64,000 bases of DNA from Knufia peltigerae (lineage: Eukaryota; Ascomycota; Eurotiomycetes; Chaetothyriales; Trichomeriaceae), in assembly GCA_030247855.1 (NCBI GenBank), contig JAPDRN010000001.1, forward strand, positions 372,001 to 436,000, read 5' to 3'. Below, in pieces: positions 44,234 to 53,210 of this stretch; position 1 is the first letter of the stretch, and every line of letters begins with the position of its first letter. The translations under genes and the position numbers were made by a program. The notes beneath the pieces were generated by a model. It saw only the letters and a list, made by a program, of their open reading frames with translations, did no database searches and had not been told where the DNA came from.

Positions 44234-44742
44234 CTATGCCAGGGCAGCGATGCATTCAATCTCGACATCTCCGCCGAGTGGAAGTGCCACAACATTGACG
44301 CAAGTTCGAGACTGTTTCAAAGCATATCAGCTTCACAAACGTCCTGTTTGGTAGAGACCTGACTTACTGGGAATGGCTGCTCAAAGCATTGAGCATAACC
44401 TTGATTCATGGCTGCAAAGTTATCCATTGTGGTAAGGTACACGTTGACTTTGATGACATGCTTCAATGAGGATCCTGCAGCTTCCAGGATAGTGGACAAG
44501 TTTCGAATAGCCTGTACCTGCGCAGACCTTTGCGTAAGTATATCTGTTTGAAAAAAAAAGAAATATCACAGAGGAGCCCGTACTGTACGTTCCGTTGTCG
44601 TGCCATCCACCAGTTGATTGGTTTTTGGATCAAGTCCTAGGTCACCTGAACAATACACCACTCCATTCCAAATCCGTGCTTGGGAGAAATGGGATACAGG
44701 AGTGGGTGCATCGCTGGCCTTGACAACTTGTATGGTGGACAT
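44234..44742 (-). CDS. RidA family enamine/imine deaminase (YjgF/YER057c/UK114)
   Basis: Hydrolyses reactive enamine/imine intermediates released by PLP enzymes, giving the ketoacid and ammonia. Exons 44742-44584, 44517-44368 and 44311-44234 give 128 residues, the normal family length. Motifs: PVSHFSQARIWNGVVYCSGD, LEAAGSSLKHVIKVNVYLT, and the end PSRTCVNVVALPLGGDVEIE with the key Arg105 that binds the substrate carboxylate. The last exon is essential and would be missed in an unspliced reading. It is divergent from the class V PLP enzyme gene at 45109 with 366 bp between, which supports a functional link. Confidence 0.93.
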
Positions 44743-45108
44743 CTTCTGTATGGGTGTAACGGTGGAACCTCTGCCTAGAATCTGAATTACCCCAAATGCA
44801 AAGACAATCGATCGACCTGATCAACCTCCGTTATATGTCCGTGGAGGTACGCCAGGATACGCCAGGATACGCCGATATACGCGACAAGTGTCTATTCAAC
44901 AAGAAAGATTTGTTGTATCGTCTGTCATCCTAGAAGTGTGTCCTACAACACCTTTATAATCAATTCGTCGAAAAAAAAGGTGAGTCATATTCTCGGCCTT
45001 TGGACAAATAGGTTGTTGTAAATCGAAGTCCCGGCATTTTCAGGTCCACGCGCGACAACCCCGAGAAGGCATTGCACCAAAGACCGCAAAGATACTGGCA
45101 TCTTCGAC
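44743..45108. promoter_or_regulatory. Shared divergent promoter of the RidA and PLP enzyme genes
   Basis: 366 bp between the two start codons. It contains a tandem 10-bp repeat at 44851-44880 (GCCAGGATAC twice plus GCCGATATAC). Such units could be a regulator site common to both genes (inference). Confidence 0.5.
44851..44880. repeat. Tandem 10-bp repeat in a divergent promoter
   Basis: GCCAGGATAC at 44851-44860 and 44861-44870, then the degenerate GCCGATATAC at 44871-44880, then GCGAC. Confidence 0.75.
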
Positions 45109-46564
45109 ATGAGTCCTATGGACACCTCAGTTGCTTCCACCGAGACACAATTCGGCAAGGCATTCGGCAAGAAATATTTCATGTTCGAACCCGGATACAG
45201 ACACTTGAATCAAGGCATGTCCGTCTGTTGGGATTCTGGTTGCGCTTAGGAAGACCTGACCAGGCATAGGTGCATTCGGAGGGTACCCTCGCCCTGTACG
45301 AGATGCGTTGAGATCATTCCAAGACGAAGTCCAAGCTCATCCGGATGTTTTCATTCGATACATTTACCCGGAACGTCTGACACAATCGCGACGTGCTGTG
45401 GCTCAATTTCTTCATGCGAATGAGGATGAAGTAGTGTTGGTCCCCAATGCCACGACTGGCCTCAATGCGGTTCTTCGAAACATTGTCTACAACCCCGGAG
45501 ACAAGATCGTCTACGTCCAAGGCACATACGGCGCCATTGAAAAGACCGTTCATTACCTGGTCGAAACAACGCCAGTTGAGAGTATATGTATCGATTTCGA
45601 CCCTACTGTCAATGATCAGGAGAAACTCATCCAATCCTTCCGATCAACGGTGGAGGCACACCAAGGCCAGATAAAGGTGGCCATCTTCGACGCGGTTATG
45701 AGCATGCCTGGCGTGAGAATGCCTTTTGAGAAACTTGTTGGGATATGTAAAGACAATGGTGTTTTGAGTGCAGTCGATGCTGCCCACGGCATAGGTCTCA
45801 TTGATTTGGACTTGAAGACCTTAGACCCGGATTTTCTGGTCAGCAATTGCCACAAGTAAGTTGTACCAAACCCGCACCGGCAATATTCCGTTGCGACAAT
45901 AGCTGAGACTTGATGCAATAGGTGGCTCCTGGCTCCCCACGTCTGTGCGGTCCTGTACGTCCCGCTTCGCAACCAGAAGCTCATGCGGTCTACACTGCCT
46001 ACCTCGCATGGCTTCCAGCCATTGCCGGAAATCCTCAACGGGAAAACGTTCGTGAGGCCGCACAAAGAAAGCACGAATGAATTTGTTTCCCTCTTTCAGT
46101 ACTCTGGCACCATCGATTTTGGGCCACCGCTATGTATTCCTGCTGCGATAGACTTTCGACAAAACGTTTGTGGCGGGGAAGAGAAGATTCGCAAGTACTG
46201 TCGGGAACTGGCCAAAGAAGGCGAGACTCGAGCTGCTCAGATTCTCGGGACCGAGCCAATACCTATCTCTGAAGCAGACAGAACCTTCTTTGCTAATCTA
46301 CGACTCCCTATTGAGGTCTCACCAACCGAGCGCAAGGATCCGAAAGGAGTCCCCCTAGATGATGCACCCCTCGTGCTGAGTTGGATCATGAGACACTTGT
46401 ATGAGGACTACAACGTTTTTGTCAATGTGTCGTATGTCTCAGGGGCATTGTGGACGAGGTTTTCGGCCATGGTCTATTTGGAGGTCGAGGACTTTGAGTA
46501 CTGTGCGAGAGCGTTGAAGGAGCTTAGTGAAAGGGTTCTCAAAGGAGAATATAAGACTGGTTAG
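45109..46564 (+). CDS. Class V aminotransferase-fold PLP enzyme
   Basis: PLP-dependent enzyme of the NifS/isopenicillin-epimerase-like group; members include cysteine desulfurases and hercynylcysteine sulfoxide lyase, so an amine or C-S lyase role is possible. Exons 45109-45214, 45270-45855 and 45922-46564 give 444 residues. The N-terminus joins HLNQ to GAFGGYPRPVRDAL, as in the family, across an unusual intron that begins GC, not GT (CAAG then GCATGT, ending ATAG). Further motifs: LVPNATTGLNAVLR, AVDAAHGIG with the Asp for the PLP ring nitrogen, and SNCHKWLLAP with PLP lysine Lys231 split across intron 2. It is transcribed away from the RidA gene. Confidence 0.9.
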
Positions 46565-47494
46565 TGTAGTTTTCAATGCCTTGGTATCTTGGTACAATGT
46601 TTTGTCGCCCATCCATTGATTGGTATAGATCTGTCATTGTTTGGCAGTTGACAATGTCGAGTAGCATGACTCAAGATTGGAACCTGAACGAAATCAACTC
46701 GACTCAACAAAAAAGTTGACACCTCCGCTGACCTTGCGATTTCTTTTCCGGTGCTCGTTCCGTTCTCATAATCGGTCTTATCATTTCAATAACGGCCGAA
46801 ACGAATGTATCCATGGGGAAACGTTTAGGGAGCCCTTTCCCGAAAGTGAATGCCGTCGTTGTTGTTTGCGTGGAATCTTTTTGTGTAATTTCGATCATTA
46901 ATCAAAAAATATCTGCAATGTTTGTCATCCTCGACCTGGACTTCACACCACCCGGTTATGTAACCATGGACATTCGATCGCTTCAGTTCGGACCAAAAGT
47001 GTTCGAGTACTGTACAATCAGATGTCGTCGAGTTATACGGGTTGTCTATGCCTACCGATCCCGACCCGGTGCCATCTGAATGCTTTTGCGGTTTGCTTCC
47101 CGCAAGGTAACCTTCACCACCCCCCCCCCCCCCCGGGAAAAATGAATAGTAAACATTCATGACCCATCTGAACCCAACTGGAGTAATTGTTGAGCCAAGT
47201 ATGGATTCGCTTGCGACTATGGAGGTGAGATCTGCTTAGTTGTTGAGGCCATCCATCTTTTTGATGAACTCGGAAAGAGAAAATACCTGTGATGTCGAGA
47301 AGGCAAAGGTGGGTTTTCCGGTCAGAGTCCGTGAGCCTTGAGAGGTAGGTATAAGTAAGGACTTATTTCGAGCAGAGAATGTCACGACCTATCATCCATC
47401 CCTTGATTCACCTGTTGTAGACATTCTTGGCTTTGACATATATACCTCCCCATACGAGTATCCAGTACTGAGTGACTGACCATTCTGCGTAATC
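46565..47494. other. Intergenic region between the PLP enzyme and the hydrolase
   Basis: About 0.93 kb between two plus-strand genes. A run of 15 C lies at 47120-47134. Open frames at 46677-47160 are short and not convincing. Confidence 0.5.
47120..47134. repeat. Homopolymer run of 15 C
   Basis: Fifteen C in a row, a G-quadruplex-capable and assembly-sensitive tract when read on the other strand. Confidence 0.8.
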
Positions 47495-48435
47495 ATGTCT
47501 ACTACCACCACCACAGAACCAGTACTTTTACTGGTTGATCCACTCAACGACTTTGTCCACCCCAAGGGGAAACTGTATGGTCTCTTGCAAGAGAGCCTGA
47601 CGGCCACCAAATCTCTTGACAACATGACCAAACTGGTCCAAGGGGCGAGAAATGCCGGTATTTCGATCTATTACGGCCTCCACCAACAATGGGAACCTGG
47701 GAAATATTCAGGGTGGAACCACATGAGGCCCGTACACCAGATGACCGACCAAGGTCACACCTTTGGTGGCTGGGGAGGTGAGATCCTCGAAGGGTTCGAA
47801 CCAAACTTGGACAATGGGGATGTCGTCGTTTCTAGGCATTGGAATAGCAGGTACGTGCGAGTAAACTCACCCACCTACCCACCGAGGCAACACATGAGTT
47901 CAGGATGATGAAGAAAGACCCTCAGACCCCTTCTTTAAGGGAGAAGGAGAGAGTATGTCAATGATGGTGATGATCAAAGGCTAATGGAATGGTGGTGATG
48001 TTTTAGTTCCTTCAAAGGTACCGATTTAGATTATCAACTTCGTCAGAGAGATGTCACACACTTGATCATGGCCGGTATGGTGGCGAACACTTGTATCGAG
48101 TCCACCGCCAGAGAAGCTATAGAGTTGTAAGTTTTGTGAACCTCACACGCTCGACCCCGGTCACCACGTCGTACTTTTCTTTGCTGACATGACCATCAAC
48201 TCACACCACAAAACAGGGGTTATAAAGTCACACTCATGTGAGTATTCGCCAGCGAAGCCACTCCTACTGTGATAAACAAACTGACATGATGTTTTTCTCT
48301 TGAGTGAATAGATCCGACGCGACAGCTGGATTCAGTCAAGCATTGAAAGAGGCTGCTACCGAGATCATCTGGCCTACGATCGTGGATGAAGTCCTCAACA
48401 CAAATGAGTGGTTGGCCAAAATTGAAAAGAAGTAA
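47495..48435 (+). CDS. Isochorismatase-like cysteine hydrolase
   Basis: Hydrolase of the isochorismatase/nicotinamidase fold, acting on amides, carbamates or similar small molecules. Exons 47495-47850, 48007-48126, 48217-48237 and 48312-48435 give 206 residues; the third exon is only 21 nt. The catalytic Asp15 lies in LLVDPLNDFVHP and the catalytic Cys148 in AGMVANTCIESTARE, which is the expected pair. The C-terminal part (KVTLISDATAGFSQAL) is restored only by splicing the micro-exon. No signal peptide, so cytosolic. Neighbours on the left are the PLP enzyme and RidA, so a shared nitrogen-catabolic role is possible but unproven. Confidence 0.92.
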
Positions 48436-48898
48436 TACTCCGTACCCTTCGGCAGTTCAGAGAGGCCCTGAGGAATAGACGCACGGTCAATATATAACAC
48501 AGAAATATGAGATGCTTGTTTTTCCATGCACAGTAACTCCATGTTCTTAAATGACCAAAAGGTCACCTCCTCATAGGCCCTCACACCTGCGCCGAACCTT
48601 GATCCTGTACCCAGGGCGTCCTCCTCGTTGCGAAAGGCAGGAGGACGTTACAAGTGATTGATATACCAAGGGAAGGATCCATTCCAGCCCAGATACCTAC
48701 TCACCCTCCCCAAACCCCAATCGGACAACATCGTAACTGATCGTACTCACCCTTTGACTTGGAAAAGGGACAGAAAGGAGGAGAACTACACACTTCAAAG
48801 GTTTTCCCCATTCTTTACTAAAAGCTAGAACCACGGGGGTAGAGAATAAACAACAATGATAATGATAACCCCAAGTTCTTTGTTCCATGGCCGCCGGC
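48436..48898. other. Intergenic region between the hydrolase and the LCB3-like gene (convergent)
   Basis: About 0.46 kb. TACTCCGTA at 48436-48444 lies directly after the hydrolase stop. Nothing else is supported. Confidence 0.5.
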
Positions 48899-50656
48899 CT
48901 AGTCGACCGCTAGACCCAAATGCTTGAACAAGATGGGATTGCCCTCAACCGACAACCAGGCGATCCCGGAATAGACAATCAACTTCGTCACCACCTCGAC
49001 ATCATATCGTACTCTTGGTCTCGTGATACTCGCAAACAGTCGCCTCTCTTGTAGTAGATCCATGGCCTGAACTTCTTGAGGGCTGGGCGAACCGCGAGCG
49101 CCGGGTGTCGTCAACGGCATGGGAGACAACTGATCTACCCCGGCACCCATCTGGGCGCGAAACGTCTCGAGACTGCTCGACCGATTCCTGCCGCCGGAAG
49201 AAGCTAGAGAACCCCTTTGCGCCGAACTGTTATTCTTATTATCCTCCTGGAAATAACTCGGCTCGGGGGAAGCTTGTTTGGCCGGACTGGGCGAACCTTC
49301 GAGAATTCGACTGTCTCTCCTCCTCTTGTTCCGGTACGCCAACGCCTCGTACGCGTCGGCTTCTGACTGCGGACCAACCGAAATCGCCCTTCTCCTTCTG
49401 AACGAGGACAACAAATGAGGGATATCCCTGGCGGGAGGGATGACATTGTCGTCATTGTCTTGCTTGGGCACCTTTTCATATTCGGAAGCGGGCTTGAAGA
49501 ATCGTCTCGGCAGTGTAAGACCAAGGTGCTCGATCACACGGAAAACAGGAGGGAAAATCCTCAGGAGGGTCGGCTTCATGATTCCTCTCCATGCGAAGAT
49601 CGTGAGAACTCCCAATCCAATGCGCATCACCACCACCCCCCAACCCATTTTAGCCAGATCGAACGGAACGGTTCCTGGACTTGGTTCTGACCATGCGTAA
49701 GAGGTCCGCGCAAAGTGCCACACACCGTATTGGCAGCCAATGAACACACCGGCAAATGAAACACTGTCATCAAAGCAGGGGCAGTCGTCCGCAGGCTCGG
49801 GGTGAATTCGTACCAAGACCAGGACAATGAGAATGACGAGGAAAAGTCGCTGCACGTCACCCGTGTGTAGCCATTCGTCAAAGCTCGCGCCCCAGCGGCA
49901 TTGGACCCAAGCTAGAACTGCTCCGATGAAAGTACCCCAGATCACGTCGAAGAATCCATGCATCCCACAGTAGAGCCGACCCAGAACGATGGAGAAGGCG
50001 TAGAGATAGAACATGATCTGCAGGCCAAACTTGGTGTTCGGGTTCATCTGATCGTTGTCGTGAAGCAAGTAAAGCGAGTAGATCGCTACCGAGACGGAAT
50101 TTGTCGAATGGGTCGAGGGAAAGCCGTACTCGAGCGCCGCAGAGCCCGACATGGTGATTCGCTGCAAAGGTGGCGACAGTGGCCTGGGAAGACACAGCAT
50201 GTCCTTGATGAAGCCGGTGAAAAAGACACCAGCTGCCAGGACATGTACCATTCTGTAGCAAAAGTCAGATACACTTTGGCCAACTCTTTTGTTCCAGGGC
50301 ACATCATTTACCCTCTACCAACACTTGTATGTCCGCACCAAAACAGAATCGGCAGTAACACCATAAACGCGGTATGTGTGCCCAGGTTGGCCGAAAATGC
50401 AAAGTATGTGTCCAACGCCGGTGTCCTCAGACTTTCTTGCAGCCATGCTACGTATGGGGTCTCCCAACGCACGATCGGGAGGAATTGCTCACGGAGGAAA
50501 TATCGCCATTTGGGGAGTTTGATCTTGTCTGCCTCTTGTGTCAGTTGCGTTTGCCGGGGATGTCTGAGGGTGTCTGTGTGTGTTTTGCACGGGTTTTGAC
50601 ATACAATGATCGAGAGACCTTAACCCGGCATCTGGTCTATCTTTCTCCTTGTCCAT
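48899..50656 (-). CDS. Sphingoid base-1-phosphate phosphatase, PAP2 family (LCB3/YSR3-like)
   Basis: ER membrane enzyme that dephosphorylates (dihydro)sphingosine 1-phosphate. Exons 50656-50625, 50563-50312 and 50252-48899 give 545 residues. The PAP2 signature is complete: motif 1 KDMLCLPRP, motif 2 EYGFPSTHS, motif 3 SIVLGRLYCGMHGFFD. Several hydrophobic segments follow (about eight membrane passes by eye), then a Ser-rich cytosolic tail. The first exon is only 32 nt (MDKEKDRPDA then GHPRQTQL); the donor is GTTAAG and the better acceptor is CTCAG at 50564, since CACAG 9 bp before gives a shifted frame. Exon 2 carries KWRYFLREQFLPIVRWETPY, typical of this family. Confidence 0.9.
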
Positions 50657-51080
50657 TTCGAGGTGTTTCTGTAAGGACTGGCTTCCATGGGATCTGGCGA
50701 AGAGGAAGGTTGTTGTTGCGATAGCTCGTCAGCCGCTGATTAGTGGTGTATATGTCCAGGCTATTCAGGACACCATCTGTCACGACGGCGAGCTATACGC
50801 TCGAAATCGTATCCAGCGTATTGTTCGTATCTCCCAAGCTGGTTGTCGAAATTAATGTGGCGGTGCAACGAAGCGAAAGCCGCAGGGAAAATGTTTAGTA
50901 CTAACGGAGTACGGAATTATTTACTGGCCGCTTGTTTATCAACGACTCGACTCTCTTCGTCATCCGCTCACCTGTTACTCAGGTACAGTAGAGACACTCA
51001 TCCTTCAACTGATCATTCATGGCCATTCAAATTGTCAAGCATCTCAAACTGTATCTTTGGCTATCCTACCGGTCAAATCT
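50657..51080. other. Intergenic region upstream of the LCB3-like gene
   Basis: About 0.42 kb between two minus-strand genes. A near-match to the window-wide word, AACGGAGTA, is at 50903-50911. No supported gene. Confidence 0.5.
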
Positions 51081-52220
51081 TCACTCTGCTTCCAGAGGAT
51101 ACGACTCCGGCGTCTTATTCACCTGAACTCCTCCTCTCTTTGCATACCTCGAGTCAGCAAATGGCAAAGGCCAACCTCCCTCTTCCTCCGAAGTGGCCAA
51201 CCATAATCTCTGTAGCCACCTCTTCTTCGTCGGATCAGCTGCATCTTGGTAGGCTGACCGAGCATGTAAGTTATGCGTGTTGGTGACAAACTGTATGTCT
51301 CCTTGCTCCAATGTCATCTCCAGGCAAAGGCGCTGGCAGGTTTCCTCCATGACCTTGATTGCTTCGCGTTGGGCATCTGTATATTCGGGCAATGAACCAG
51401 CTTCCCAGAAACGTTGCAGGGCTCCAACATAGTACGAATCCCACTTCATGCTCAATTTGCCATGATAATAGTAGTAACCAGGAGTCCTCATCCACTCGTT
51501 TTCTCCTTCGCTAGTTTCGCCCTTGCGGTCATAAAACCAATGCGGTATGCATAGTTGTTCAAGAACGTCGGGTTGTTCCTTGCGTAGAACATTGTATATG
51601 TGGTGAGTCGAGACCACTTGAGATTCGCCACCCGACATGGCTTGATGTAGACAGAGCAGTCCAACGATATCACTCTCATCCGTGTGGTACGTTTGGGCTT
51701 TGTGTGTGCGGTATATACGTCCTTCGCCATTGATTTCTTTTCCTTCTGCTAGATCTTTGACATGACCAAGCATATGACCCAGGCGGTTCTGGCTCACCCG
51801 ACGTCCGATATAAGAGCCAATTCCAAGATAAGCGATCGAAGCCTGACGAGTAGTCCATGACGCCACGGGGAGGCCACGCAAGACAATAAAACCTATGCCA
51901 TTGATAAGCTCATCTCGGACTTGAGCTAATATGGCTTGCAGGTTGGAGGGCAGCTTGAAGGTTGAGCGATTGACCTCTGCAAGGAGTAATTTTCCCTCTT
52001 CGACTCCTTGGATAGCTTGTTCGATTTGCTTCACTTCGTTACTTGAAAAGTGTCTGATCCATCGGTCTGGATTCTTCTGAAGCTCTTCTTTTTTCCACAC
52101 AGTGCGGCCAGTTATTTCGCGAGGTAGATCCTGGAATGGCGTCAACAGTTCATATATGGGCTCTCTCTGGCCAGAGCTGAGCTCTAAGCCGTGACCCCAA
52201 ACAGGCTGGAAGGAAGTCAT
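51081..52220 (-). CDS. TauD/TfdA-type Fe(II)/2-oxoglutarate dioxygenase
   Basis: Single-exon gene of 379 residues. Uses Fe(II), 2-oxoglutarate and O2 to hydroxylate a substrate, for sulfonates in the best known members; substrate here unknown. The metal ligands are visible: His179 and Asp181 in TYHTDESDIV, and the distal His319 in NTHNLHARSAY; the 2-oxoglutarate Arg is probably in KRWLQRLWL (Arg338). The N-terminal part FIVLRGLPVASWTTRQASIA is typical of fungal members. No signal peptide. The ATG at 52220 is the first in frame. Divergent from the ULP1-like gene, 990 bp away. Confidence 0.92.
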   Translation of the reverse strand: MTSFQPVWGHGLELSSGQREPIYELLTPFQDLPREITGRTVWKKEELQKNPDRWIRHFSSNEVKQIEQAIQGVEEGKLLLAEVNRSTFKLPSNLQAILAQVRDELINGIGFIVLRGLPVASWTTRQASIAYLGIGSYIGRRVSQNRLGHMLGHVKDLAEGKEINGEGRIYRTHKAQTYHTDESDIVGLLCLHQAMSGGESQVVSTHHIYNVLRKEQPDVLEQLCIPHWFYDRKGETSEGENEWMRTPGYYYYHGKLSMKWDSYYVGALQRFWEAGSLPEYTDAQREAIKVMEETCQRLCLEMTLEQGDIQFVTNTHNLHARSAYQDAADPTKKRWLQRLWLATSEEEGGWPLPFADSRYAKRGGVQVNKTPESYPLEAE

Positions 52221-53210
52221 CTAGGTAAAGTCGGTGTCTAAGGTGAAAATATCCCTCAGAGTCAGGGACAACACAGTCTTGACATGGTAAGAGTGAGCCA
52301 TCCCGCATCAGCGATCGCTTTCGCCTTATAGCCAACAACTTTGCGATAGACTTTTGACTTTTGTTGACTTGGAAGCGTTACAAAGGCAGGAGACTCCGAG
52401 CTACAATGGCCAGGCATGATAAGCTCGATAAGGGAGAAGAAGACCGAATATGGTTTGGCGTCAGATTCCGAAAAAGTCTCACATATATAAACACAATTGC
52501 CTACTATTGTATGATCCCCCGAACCGTCGCTGATTTATGGCTACGAATCCCTATTGTCCACTCCACCATCCTGCCTCTCTTCTACGTACACCATGCAGTT
52601 AAAGAACATGGAAGCTACAGTTGCAGACTATGTCCCATCTCGTGTTACATTGATGTACTTCCCGGGCTCAAAACAGGGGCCTATTCTTCATGTGCCATCT
52701 AGGCCGGTGAATGCCATCATAATTAACGCTATGTGGGTATAGGAGAAGCCTCAGTACCCATTGATGTGCCTCCTACATCTAACAGTTGAGATTCTTCTGA
52801 TATGCAATCAAGTGGCTAGAGCCGATTGATATTGACGAGCGACGAGATCTGAACACAGAGTAGGAAACGACGACTTTCAATGGACTTCACAGAGTCGAAT
52901 TTCGACCTTCCATTGTTATGGGCACTGTGGTTATGAAAGACGCTGAATACAAGATGCAATCAATGCTAAGAATTCCTCCTCGTCTGTAAGCCTCATCCAC
53001 GCTCATTGGGGTCCTCGTACTCGTACTCGTGTCCGTACTGTATATATACCCGGCTGATCTTCGGCATCTGGCAAGTCTTGGCACAAGTGACGCATTTGGA
53101 TCTTCAGTCGCGTTCGCATCTGTATGTGAATTCACCAATTCACATTTTCGAAAACAAACAACAACTCCCTCTTCTCATGCCTTGATCGAGTCCAAACATC
53201 CCAGTCAGCC
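52221..53210. other. Divergent intergenic region of the TauD and ULP1-like genes
   Basis: About 1.0 kb. A TATA-like stretch ACATATATAAACAC at about 52480-52493 lies 100 bp before a small open frame at 52593-52742 (49 residues, MQLKNMEATVADYVPSRVTL at its start). Another TATA-like TATATATACCCG lies near 53040 before ULP1. A GTACTC-rich stretch lies near 53015-53030. Confidence 0.45.
52593..52742 (+). CDS. Small open frame, 49 residues, uncertain
   Basis: Not recognised. Its initiator is preceded by a TATA-like stretch about 100 bp upstream, and it reads ADYVPSRVTLMYFPGSKQGP in the middle. It could be a small protein gene or chance. There is no homology evidence that I can give. Confidence 0.2.
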   Translation: MQLKNMEATVADYVPSRVTLMYFPGSKQGPILHVPSRPVNAIIINAMWV

